In this document: piece by piece, positions 16,999 through 24,962 of the stretch
Layout of the letters: the number at the start of each line of letters is the position of its first letter
How positions within the stretch are numbered: position 1 is the stretch's first letter
NCBI GenBank assembly: GCA_019057635.1
Contig: DXJL01000099.1
Span: forward strand, 1-48,567
From: Candidatus Heimdallarchaeota archaeon
GTDB lineage: Archaea > Asgardarchaeota > Heimdallarchaeia > Hodarchaeales > Hodarchaeaceae
Direction of reading: 5' to 3'
DNA: 48,567 nt
Program-made: the position numbers and the translations under genes
The notes under the pieces: model-generated
What the model was told of the DNA's origin: nothing
Seen by the model: only the letters and a program-made list of their open reading frames with translations
Database searches by the model: none

Positions 16999-18150
16999 AT
17001 GTCTGAATGGAGCGCTATTGTCTTAGCCGGGGGAATAGGATCAAGATTAAGACCATTAACTAATAATATTCCCAAACCATTAGTTCCTGTAGCAAACAAA
17101 CCCATGATCGATTATAACTTGGAGTTATTACGAAACGCGGGAATAACAGGTAAAATTGCTATAATAACTCGTTATATGAGGGAGGAGATAATTCAATATT
17201 TCAAAGAAAATGACCATTTCAATGATTTAGATATCGTGCTACCAGTTTTTGATCCACTGGACACTGCAGATGCAGTAAGAAAAGCTGCAAATTATATTGA
17301 TACCGATAATTTTATTGTTTCCATGGCCGACATTGTAACCAACATTCCTCTGCAGGATTTCATGGCTTTTCATACTGAAAAAGGGGGAATTGCTAGTATA
17401 ACTTTGAAAGATGTAGCTCATCCCAGGGCATTTGGTGTCATAATGCTAAACCAAGATTCACGAATTTTATTATTCTTGGAAAAACCAATTCCCCAAGAAC
17501 TGGGCTTAGCTACGTTAACCTTTTCTAAAAAGGAAACTATAAGACTTCAATCAAATTTAGTTAATACGGGTATTTACGCGTTCAAACACGATGTTTTAGA
17601 TATTCTGGAATCGTTGGATGATCTTATGGACTTTGGGAGGGATGTTTTTCCATATCTAGCAAGAGAATACGGCATCTATGGATACGCTCGACGGGAATAC
17701 TACTGGATGGATGCAGGTAATCCCCAGACATATTTATATACAAATTGGGATGTTTTGCGAAGATGGGCTTTCCCGTATTTTCCTCGAGCCACATCAGAAG
17801 AAAATAATATCTGGATTAACGACAATTCTCCCTCCCTGCCAGCTGGAAGTTATATTGAACCACCAGCAGCGATAGGTAATGAGGTCACAATTGGAAATAA
17901 TACTAAAATAAAACCTCATACTACAATTGGAAATCGGGTTACAATAGGCGATAATTGTGAAGTACAAGCCTCCGTGATTTGGGATGACGTTACAATTGAG
18001 AATAATGTGAAAATTAAGAATAGCATTCTTTGTAATGGAGTACATATTGCTTCAGGTTCTCATTTGAATGAAGGTACAGTAATAGGCCCTCTGTTTACTA
18101 GTAGTGAGGCGATTATCACAGAGAAGGATCAGATTTTTGTGAAGAAATAG
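16999..18150 (+). CDS. Sugar-phosphate nucleotidyltransferase with left-handed beta-helix
   Basis: A 383-residue NDP-sugar pyrophosphorylase. The N-terminal Rossmann-like domain starts with LAGGIGSRLRPLTNNIPKPL (residues 9-28), the nucleotide-binding loop and metal/phosphate lysine of this family, followed by SMADIVTNIPL and YYWMDAGNPQTYL, which fit the active-site segments of GDP-mannose and glucose-1-phosphate enzymes. From about residue 285 hexapeptide repeats (IGNEVTIGNNTKI, IGNRVTIGDN) form a beta-helix cap. Likely makes GDP-mannose, UDP-GlcNAc or dTDP/UDP-glucose for glycans. The mutase-like gene follows after 18 nt, as an operon. Confidence 0.85.
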   Translation: MSEWSAIVLAGGIGSRLRPLTNNIPKPLVPVANKPMIDYNLELLRNAGITGKIAIITRYMREEIIQYFKENDHFNDLDIVLPVFDPLDTADAVRKAANYIDTDNFIVSMADIVTNIPLQDFMAFHTEKGGIASITLKDVAHPRAFGVIMLNQDSRILLFLEKPIPQELGLATLTFSKKETIRLQSNLVNTGIYAFKHDVLDILESLDDLMDFGRDVFPYLAREYGIYGYARREYYWMDAGNPQTYLYTNWDVLRRWAFPYFPRATSEENNIWINDNSPSLPAGSYIEPPAAIGNEVTIGNNTKIKPHTTIGNRVTIGDNCEVQASVIWDDVTIENNVKIKNSILCNGVHIASGSHLNEGTVIGPLFTSSEAIITEKDQIFVKK

Positions 18151-18168
18151 GAGATCAATAATATTTTA

Positions 18169-19557
18169 ATGGATATAAGACAGATGTTGAAGGATAGTGA
18201 ATCATTTGCAAAAGGTGGGAGAATAACTGCATTTTCAAATACCGAATTGACTCCAGAACTTTCTGCACTTCTAGGGGGTGCAATGGGTACATATTTAGAT
18301 TCTAATGCAGTAGTGATGATCGGTCGAGATTATAGACGAGATACTCGTATGCTAAAACGTTCATTTTCTGGGGGACTTCTTTCAGCTGGAATTGAATTAA
18401 TAGATCTTCATGGGATACCTACTAGTATCTTACAATTTGCCGTTAGACGATATGGGGCTGATGCAGGGGTTATGATCACTCGAAGTCACAATCTCGCTGG
18501 AATGGTGTCCATAAAGCTTTTTGAGGCGACAGGAATCGAATTCCAAAGTAAACAAGTAGCGAAGATTGTAGAAATTGCAAAATCAGGAGATTTAAGAAGA
18601 GTTGCGGCTCCCGATGTAGGTGGGATTAGCGTAGCTGATGCAATGAAAGTTTATGATCGGGCCTTAGCAGGCTTCTTTGCTTCTAGTAAAGAATCCATGA
18701 AAGAGGCAAATTTACGAGTAGTTGTTGATTGTGCCTGTGGTCCCGCCTCGAGAATTATGCCAGATTTACTCAGTGAGTTTGGATGTCAAGTTATTACCCT
18801 CAATGCTCATAGACCTCGTACTCCGCTCTTTTTACCAAATCCTAACTCTTTAGTCCGACTAAGAGAAACTGTTCGTGCTATCGGTGCAGATCTAGGAATT
18901 GCTTTGGATGCAGAAGCTCGACATGCAATTATAATTGACAGTCAAGGCCGAATTAGAACTGCTGAGGAAACAGCTTCCGTAAACCTGCATTCACGTTATG
19001 ATCCAAGTTCTAGTGCAACCGTGGTTGTTGGAAGCTCTGTTCACCCATCTGTATATCACGATTTACATAAAAATATAATTTTTTCTGGCCATGGAGAACC
19101 TGGAGGAATAGGTAGGGCAGTTCTACAGCATAGAGCGATCTACGGCTTCAATGATACAGGACTATTTGTTTTACCTGTATTTTCTCCAGGATCTGACGCT
19201 ATCGTAGCGTCTTTCACCGTGCTATCTCAAATGGCGAAATCAAATCTCAAATCGACGGATCTTTATCGAAATCATCAAGTTTTCGCTCAAAGAATAGCAG
19301 AAGTAACATTTCCCTTAGAAAAAATGTTTAGCTTCTTCAAATCTGTTTTAAATGAGCATCTGAAAGATTTTCGCGTAATTGACACTTTTATTGGTATTAA
19401 ACTCATTACTGAAGAGACTGAATGGATCCACATCCATCTTGCTACCGATAACAATACTCTGCAAATAGAAGTGTATGATCCTAAAGAAAATCTTGACCGC
19501 CAATCCGAGCTAATTGCTTTTGCACGAAATCTTGTCGACTCATTTCTCTCTAAATAA
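18169..19557 (+). CDS. Phosphohexomutase-fold protein, probably catalytically altered
   Basis: 462 residues with the four-domain phosphomannomutase/phosphoglucomutase plan. The phosphoserine loop survives as RSHN (105-108) but lacks the usual TASHNP surroundings. The metal loop DGDADR has become DAEARH (247-252), the sugar loop reads HGEPGGIG, and the C-terminal phosphate loop RPSGTEP has become LATDNNT (about 427-433). Loss of the metal and phosphate ligands argues against normal mutase chemistry. In many bacteria a similar degenerate mutase domain is fused behind a mannose-1-phosphate guanylyltransferase-like domain; here the two halves are separate, adjacent genes. It probably acts with the upstream enzyme, perhaps as a regulatory subunit. 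Confidence 0.78.
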   Translation: MDIRQMLKDSESFAKGGRITAFSNTELTPELSALLGGAMGTYLDSNAVVMIGRDYRRDTRMLKRSFSGGLLSAGIELIDLHGIPTSILQFAVRRYGADAGVMITRSHNLAGMVSIKLFEATGIEFQSKQVAKIVEIAKSGDLRRVAAPDVGGISVADAMKVYDRALAGFFASSKESMKEANLRVVVDCACGPASRIMPDLLSEFGCQVITLNAHRPRTPLFLPNPNSLVRLRETVRAIGADLGIALDAEARHAIIIDSQGRIRTAEETASVNLHSRYDPSSSATVVVGSSVHPSVYHDLHKNIIFSGHGEPGGIGRAVLQHRAIYGFNDTGLFVLPVFSPGSDAIVASFTVLSQMAKSNLKSTDLYRNHQVFAQRIAEVTFPLEKMFSFFKSVLNEHLKDFRVIDTFIGIKLITEETEWIHIHLATDNNTLQIEVYDPKENLDRQSELIAFARNLVDSFLSK

Positions 19558-19738
19558 AAAACAAAATACCAAGATGAGTCAAATTTATTCCTTTTTTCAG
19601 ACAATGAACAAAAGCAGTGAAACTGAGGTACAATAACAGACCATTTACAAATTATTAAATATAATTAGCGATTAATCGTACTGAGGACACTTTCATATAA
19701 GGAAAAACTAAGCTCCCTGTGTCCGAGATGAGACAATC

Positions 19739-20692
19739 GTGAAAGAATTTCCAAGAAAGCGTATTCCAATAGTTATTGTCGGGCTAGAGTTTGCAGGTAA
19801 AACATCGTTTGTATTACGGCTTCAAACTGGTGAATTTAGAAGTACACTTCCGACATCAGGACTCGATACAGAAATTTTGGAAATTCAAGATACAATTTTT
19901 CAGCTATTTGATTTAGGGGGACACAAACGTTTCCGACAGATGTTCTGGAAAGAGTATGTAAAACTTTCACAAGGAATCGTCTTTATGATTGATTCCAGCG
20001 ATCTTGAAAAACTTAACGACGCGGTGGAGTGGCTTTGGAAATGTTTAGAATGGAATCCAGAAGCTCCTCTCATGATCTTGGCCAATAAAGCCGATTTAAC
20101 TCATATAGAACTACCAAAATTGATTGATAAGGTCAATCTTCGGAAATTACCTCATCAAAGCCCCACACGATCGTTCCAAATATTTGAAATTTCTGTAAAG
20201 ACTGGGAAGAATATCGGTCGTGCATTAAATTGGTTTTCTCAAAAAATTGCTATTTCTATGTCAAAGAAATTTATAAAACTTGAAGGAATATATCTATTTC
20301 TCCGTACAGGAGTTCCTATAGTTTCTCATTTATTCATGAATCAACCTGAAGAGTCTATGAGTAATGACATTGTACCAGGATTTTTAAATGCGATTGATGA
20401 ATTTGCAAGTGGCATGATGGGAAGTGGTGAAGGCTTAAATTCTATATCGACAGAAAATTATTCCATAGTAATGGTTAAACGGGACACACTTCTATGTGCA
20501 ATTATTACAGATAAAAATTCGGATCTTTCAATTGCTCGAATGGTAGCTGAATCAGTAGTCAACCACCTCGAGAATGCTTTCCCGTACCAACTATCCAAAT
20601 ATCTTGTGGATGGAAAGTATCTCTTTCCAAAGAATTTTGTTGTAGATTATCTTCAACAGGAATTTAATGAGAATGTAGTTTTTTCTACTTGA
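19739..20692 (+). CDS. Arf/Sar1-like small GTPase fused to a longin/roadblock-like domain
   Basis: The first 175 residues form an Arf-family GTPase: G1 GLEFAGKT (15-22), switch I threonine in PTSGLDTE (38-45), G3 DLGGHKRFR (58-66), G4 NKAD (116-119) and G5 SVKTGK (152-157). DLGGH is the Sar1-type form of the motif. From about residue 181 to 305 an additional alpha/beta domain follows (GIYLFLRTGVPIVSHLF ... YSIVMVKRDTLLCAIITDK ... VNHLENAFPY), whose strand-strand-helix pattern fits the longin/roadblock fold used as GTPase partners. No N-terminal myristoylation glycine is present. Start is GTG. Stop codons of this gene and the converging lipoate ligase overlap by 8 bases. A GTPase with a built-in partner domain is unusual. 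Confidence 0.8.
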   Translation: MKEFPRKRIPIVIVGLEFAGKTSFVLRLQTGEFRSTLPTSGLDTEILEIQDTIFQLFDLGGHKRFRQMFWKEYVKLSQGIVFMIDSSDLEKLNDAVEWLWKCLEWNPEAPLMILANKADLTHIELPKLIDKVNLRKLPHQSPTRSFQIFEISVKTGKNIGRALNWFSQKIAISMSKKFIKLEGIYLFLRTGVPIVSHLFMNQPEESMSNDIVPGFLNAIDEFASGMMGSGEGLNSISTENYSIVMVKRDTLLCAIITDKNSDLSIARMVAESVVNHLENAFPYQLSKYLVDGKYLFPKNFVVDYLQQEFNENVVFST

Positions 20693-21470
20693 GATGGAGC
20701 CATTGTTCGGTGTTATACTTCGTTTCTGCTAGTTGTTCAGAAAGTTTTAGCTCTTCAGTTGTTAATTCCCCCAATAAAAATGTTGCAGGATAGTTTGTCA
20801 ATAAATCTTCAGAAATAAATTCTGCTAACATGTGCGGAGTCATTGGTTTCTTTATTTGTTCTGATATTGTAGTAATCTTTTGATAGACAGATGCGACCAT
20901 GTGTTTTTTTGTTCTTCCTGGTCGAGCTTTCAGAACAGAATACATGAGTTCGGGGTTATAATCGATGAGGATCGTACCATGTTGGAGAATTACGTTTCCT
21001 GATCGGGCTTGCGCATTTCCAGAGAGTTTTTTTCCTTTACTGAAAACAGATGGACAATGAATCTGATTATAATCGATAGTTATACCAAGTTTAGATAATG
21101 GAGAGAATAATAGGTCTACAATCTCATAATAACTTGCTTCAATAGATTTACTGGATACCTGATTTTTTGTAGTCACTACAGAATAGGTTAATTCTCCCTT
21201 AGAGTCATGAAAAACTGCTCCTCCGCCAGATATACGTCTAACCGCTTGAAAATTGTATTTTTTGACCATGGAAAGATTAATCTCATCATCCAAGCATTGG
21301 TGGTGACCTATAGAGACTGTACTTGGGTACCAACTGTACAAGCGTAGAGTATTAATTTTAAGTTTTTTGTATAACTGGTAAATTGCTTCATCAACAGCCA
21401 TGTTGAGATAAGCATCATTTCGGGAATAAGGAATGATACGCCAGGAGAGATCTTGTATTTGTTCAGTCAT
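20685..21470 (-). CDS. lplA: Lipoate-protein ligase A family
   Basis: Transfers lipoate (or a related acyl group) to a lysine on carrier proteins such as GcvH or 2-oxoacid dehydrogenase E2. The 261-residue protein has the family hallmarks: NMAVDEA near the start, the adenylate-binding loop RRISGGGAVFHD, and the catalytic-lysine segment KKLSGNAQAR, followed by GTILIDYN. The small C-terminal accessory domain is only partly present, as in archaeal LplA-N type enzymes that need a separate LplB partner. The ATG used (MTEQIQD) fits the family start; the frame is open further to a TTG next to the KaiC-like stop. It may be co-transcribed with the upstream KaiC-like gene. Confidence 0.85.
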   Translation of the reverse strand: MTEQIQDLSWRIIPYSRNDAYLNMAVDEAIYQLYKKLKINTLRLYSWYPSTVSIGHHQCLDDEINLSMVKKYNFQAVRRISGGGAVFHDSKGELTYSVVTTKNQVSSKSIEASYYEIVDLLFSPLSKLGITIDYNQIHCPSVFSKGKKLSGNAQARSGNVILQHGTILIDYNPELMYSVLKARPGRTKKHMVASVYQKITTISEQIKKPMTPHMLAEFISEDLLTNYPATFLLGELTTEELKLSEQLAETKYNTEQWLHLK

Positions 21471-21557
21471 TATGCTTCCCAATGAAGAAATCGACCGATA
21501 GTAAGGCTCATCTTTTGAATTAAAATTAGTTCTGAACCGATAAAAGAAATGGTTCAA

Positions 21558-22307
21558 CTATTGTTTTCCAAAAACAATTGGTTTATCTGCCTTAATTGAA
21601 ATACCCTTATCAGTTATCGCATAAGGATGAATTCGCTTCGAATGTTTCATCCCTCTCATCTTCAGAATTTCGATAGCTCTTTCACGTGATGAATTGATCA
21701 GCATATATTGTAGGTTAATTACACCATATGCTAGGAAGTCCTCAGTGGAGAATTGTGGATTATGTGGATCGGTAACAGAATCATCGGTGTTTTCATAGAC
21801 CGCGAGGGTTGTACACTTCTCTTGCCATAAGATGCCAATCACTCTATGTAGTTCTTTTCGTACTTCAAATAAATCACGGAAGAGTAAAGAGAAAGTATTT
21901 AGCGGATCAATCACTAATCTGTTTACTCCTAGCCTTCTCACTTCATCAATAATTTTTTGGGTGACATAATCCAGAGAGGCTTCTCGTAATCGACTAGCTT
22001 GCTGCATTATACCCATTTCTGTGGAACTAAAATCTAAGACGGATAATTCTCCCATGTCTTGTAATCCTTGAAGATCCCAGCCATAATTACGCATAATTGC
22101 ATTCAAGGCCGGTAGAGGTTCATTAAAAGTAACTAGCAGTCCTGGGTCATTGTATTTGAGTATTCCTTCAAGTAAAAATTGAATAGCTAATGTTGTTTTT
22201 CCAACCCCAGCGCCTCCACGTAGTGCGATGAACCACCCAGCGGGAATTCCCCCACCGAGAATTTTGTCAAAATTTGTGATCCCTGTAGGTTTAACGTTTA
22301 ATGACAT
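21558..22307 (-). CDS. Single-domain KaiC-like RecA-superfamily ATPase
   Basis: A 249-residue ATPase with one KaiC domain. The opening VKPTGITNFDKILGGGIPAGWFIAL is the KaiC-like start, Walker A is GGAGVGKTT near 33-41, and Walker B is RLVIDPLNTF near 135. Archaea carry many such proteins, linked to signalling, gas vesicle control or motility, rather than circadian timing. The C-terminal tail (KMRGMKHSKRIHPYAITDKGISI) matches the conserved KMR..H....YPFEIT.KGI end of this family. Start is ATG at 22307. It precedes the lipoate ligase on the same strand. Partner and target are unknown. Confidence 0.88.
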   Translation of the reverse strand: MSLNVKPTGITNFDKILGGGIPAGWFIALRGGAGVGKTTLAIQFLLEGILKYNDPGLLVTFNEPLPALNAIMRNYGWDLQGLQDMGELSVLDFSSTEMGIMQQASRLREASLDYVTQKIIDEVRRLGVNRLVIDPLNTFSLLFRDLFEVRKELHRVIGILWQEKCTTLAVYENTDDSVTDPHNPQFSTEDFLAYGVINLQYMLINSSRERAIEILKMRGMKHSKRIHPYAITDKGISIKADKPIVFGKQ

Positions 22308-22357
22308 AAAAAAACCTCAATATTCGAAACTGGGGATTAAGTAGTTAAAAGCCTTCT

Positions 22358-22555
22358 TTAATCAACTAATTTTTCATAAGGATCTTTAGCTGTTTCCTCT
22401 TCTGTTTGACCGACAGTGTAGACCTTGATCTTAACCATCTGGCCAGCTAAATTGAGTAATTCGACATCTTTCTTGCGAATTTTCAAATGGTACCCGTTTG
22501 CACATCGACTTACTTTTGTTGTGAATATTAATAGAGGATCGTCCTTTTTACTCAT
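22358..22555 (-). CDS. Small AbrB/MazE-like protein
   Basis: A 65-residue protein whose core, KVSRCANGYHLKIRKKDVELLNLAGQ followed by MVKIKVYTV, resembles the swapped-hairpin AbrB fold (x-x-G-x-x-V-x-I-P/R-K ... L-x-G-x-x-V-x-I-x-V). Such proteins bind DNA as dimers or act as antitoxins. The acidic C-terminus (TEEETAKDPYEK) could be a partner-binding tail. No toxin gene adjoins it. It lies 50 nt before the KaiC-like gene on the same strand, so it may be the first gene of that transcript. The fold call is by eye and not certain. Confidence 0.5.
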   Translation of the reverse strand: MSKKDDPLLIFTTKVSRCANGYHLKIRKKDVELLNLAGQMVKIKVYTVGQTEEETAKDPYEKLVD

Positions 22556-22757
22556 GATTACTCGGCTCTTTCACCGTTTGTAATTGAATTATCAGAATAC
22601 ACCTATAAATAGATTTATTTTCAAAAAAGTAGATTTCAAAGTAAGTATTGCTCCTAGGAAAACTTTTGTCATAATTAAGAAAACAGTTGATAGAACGTAC
22701 AATAACAAAGTAAAAAGTAACTCTCGAGAATTTTCAAGAAAGAAAAAGTTAGTTTTT

Positions 22758-23300
22758 TCATCTATTTCCTATTTTACTTCGTCTAGCATCAATATGGGCA
22801 ATAATATTTGTGGCTAGCTGAGTAAATGCTTCCTGAACATTTGTTCCATTAAGAGCAGATGTTTCGTAATACGTGGCATGGAATTTCTCGGCCTTTTCTG
22901 TTCCAGTCTCGTATTTAATGGCTCTTCGCTCCTCTAAATCAACTTTATTACCAAATAGCATAAGAGGAACTTCACCAGCCTTTTCCGTGAAATCTAAATG
23001 CCATTTATCAAGTTTAGCAAGGGTTTCAGGACGAGTTAAGTCATATACCATGATACCGCCGTGAGAGTGGAGGAAATATTGGGTACGAATATTTCGGAAG
23101 GAGTCCTGTCCTGATAGATCCCAAATTTGCATAGTCATACGTGTCTCGGCATCTAATTGTAATCTTTTTAATAAAAAGTTACTACCAACCGTAGTTTTAT
23201 AGTCATGGCTAAAAGCTTGCTCTACGAAGCGTCGGATAACCGATGTTTTTCCAACGCCTCCTTGGCCTAGTAAAATGACCTTGCAGCTATACATGACCAT
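22758..23300 (-). CDS. Rab/Ras-type small GTPase
   Basis: A full-length eukaryotic-style small GTPase of 180 residues: G1 GQGGVGKTS (12-20), switch I threonine in YKTTVGSNF, G3 WDLSGQDSF, G4 GNKVDLEE and G5 TSALNG. The catalytic Gln after the G3 glycine is present, so GTP hydrolysis should be normal, although the usual WDTAGQ has become WDLSGQ. There is no C-terminal cysteine, so it is not prenylated and any membrane contact must be through partners. The ATG has alternative in-frame ATG two codons on. It is transcribed alone, with a divergent MFS gene upstream. Confidence 0.92.
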   Translation of the reverse strand: MVMYSCKVILLGQGGVGKTSVIRRFVEQAFSHDYKTTVGSNFLLKRLQLDAETRMTMQIWDLSGQDSFRNIRTQYFLHSHGGIMVYDLTRPETLAKLDKWHLDFTEKAGEVPLMLFGNKVDLEERRAIKYETGTEKAEKFHATYYETSALNGTNVQEAFTQLATNIIAHIDARRSKIGNR

Positions 23301-23625
23301 GAGAATGACCTCTCTAACGAATTAAAAAAGTACTTAACAAATCGTACCTCAGCTAGTTGATTATTATTAATTAGCTATTTAGAATTTAAAAAGGTGTTAC
23401 TTCAATTAATATTTTCAGGATGTTAGATGGGGTTTAATATTTTTTTCCCTCCGTAACCTGAGGAAATTCTCACCGAATATCGTTCCCTTCGATTATAAAT
23501 TATAAGGAAGAAAAGCAATCATTGTAGGACTAGTTGTACCAAATCTGATTACCCTGTCATTAATATGTTCATCGCTTTAAAATAATAAACTAAGCGATGA
23601 CACTCGGATTAAGGTGCGATTTAAC
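23301..23625. promoter_or_regulatory. Divergent promoter region between GTPase and MFS genes
   Basis: About 325 bases, AT-rich, without a supported frame. GATTATAAATTATAA at 23491-23505 is the best TATA-like element and could serve the MFS gene with a leader near 100 nt. An AT-rich tract near 23360-23395 could serve the GTPase gene. Both are suggestions from base composition and spacing. Confidence 0.35.
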
Positions 23626-24858
23626 ATGATATCTGAAGTAAAAAACAAAACTAAAACAGAAAAATGGGCTACATTAACAGTACTACTAGTTAGTACGTTA
23701 ACAGTGATGGCAACTGCCACTATAACCCCAGCAGTTCCTGAAATGGAACTATATTTTCAAAATATACCCAATATTCAACTATTCATTCGTCTAACTCTGA
23801 GTATCCCTGCTCTTGCTATAGCAATTGGATCTCCACTCGTAGGTGTAATCATAGATAAGTGGGGCCGAAAAAAACCGTTATTAGGGGCGGCATTTCTCTA
23901 TGGGTTAGCAGGAAGTTCGGGATTCTATTTAAATTCCCTTAATTTAATTTTCTTAAGTCGAATCTTTTTAGGATTAGCTGTTGCAGGGATCATGACAATT
24001 TCCACCACATTAGTGTTTGATTATTTTCAGGGTAGACGACGTGATAAAATATTAGGATATCAAGCAGCATTCATGGGATTTGGAGGAGTAATATTCATCA
24101 GCTTCGGAGGTTATTTAGCTACACTAAATTGGCATGCGCCATTTATAATTTATAGTTTTGCATGGGTTCTTATCCCAGGACTTCTAATGTTACCTGAACC
24201 AAAAGTTCTGAAGGACACAGAAGTCACCCAATCAGACCATTACTCCAATATTTCTAAGGAGAATCGGATTCCTTATGATAATATTATATTTGTGTATTTT
24301 CTGGCGTTCTTCTTTCAAATTGTATTCTTTTTTTTAATTGCAGAATTGCCTTTTTTACTAACAAACAAGTTACTACTGAACCCCGATTTGATAGGAATCG
24401 TACTCGCAACGTTGACTCTTTCCATGGGACTAATCTCGATAATGTATGGAAGGCTAAGTATGCGAATCAGTCTAACAAATATTTTCATTATAGGTTTCTC
24501 CTTTTTTGGTACTGGATTCTTCATAATTTCCTTAGCTTTAACAAGCTTGGAGATGATTCTTGGTTTATCCATTGCTGGTATGGGACTCGGATTATTGATA
24601 CCAAATTTATCTCGCCAGCTGGGGAAAGGCATCTCACAATCAATTAGAGGACGAGTTTTCAGTGGATTTACATCATTTTTATTTCTTGGCCAGTTTCTTT
24701 CCCCTATTGTGAGTCAAGTATTGCTTCAATTCATATCCTTGTCAGAATTATTTTTTATTGGTGGGACAGCTATGATACTGGTTGCTCTTCTAATTTCAAT
24801 GAAACAGTATTTACTTCCTCCCCACAAAGAAGAATTAGATGCTAAATCGATTGTTTAG
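23626..24858 (+). CDS. MFS transporter
   Basis: About 410 residues with twelve predicted helices. Motif A is clear after helix 2: GVIIDKWGRKKPLL, and helix 4-5 carries the GVAGIMT/GFGGVIF glycine-rich segments common in drug efflux carriers of this superfamily. The final loops contain SRQLGKGISQSIRGRVFSGFT, which fits the region before helix 11. The ATG is chosen because AAGGTG stands 9 nt before it; a GTG four codons earlier overlaps that site. It resembles multidrug or sugar efflux carriers of the Bcr/AraJ kind, but the substrate is unknown. Confidence 0.82.
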   Translation: MISEVKNKTKTEKWATLTVLLVSTLTVMATATITPAVPEMELYFQNIPNIQLFIRLTLSIPALAIAIGSPLVGVIIDKWGRKKPLLGAAFLYGLAGSSGFYLNSLNLIFLSRIFLGLAVAGIMTISTTLVFDYFQGRRRDKILGYQAAFMGFGGVIFISFGGYLATLNWHAPFIIYSFAWVLIPGLLMLPEPKVLKDTEVTQSDHYSNISKENRIPYDNIIFVYFLAFFFQIVFFFLIAELPFLLTNKLLLNPDLIGIVLATLTLSMGLISIMYGRLSMRISLTNIFIIGFSFFGTGFFIISLALTSLEMILGLSIAGMGLGLLIPNLSRQLGKGISQSIRGRVFSGFTSFLFLGQFLSPIVSQVLLQFISLSELFFIGGTAMILVALLISMKQYLLPPHKEELDAKSIV

Positions 24859-24962
24859 TAGATCTCAAAAGTGGTAAAAGATAATAATAAAAATTTCCCT
24901 CTGTAGTGGAAATACATCTAATTGATATCTTCCATATTAACACTAAGTAAGAAGGTCTTACA

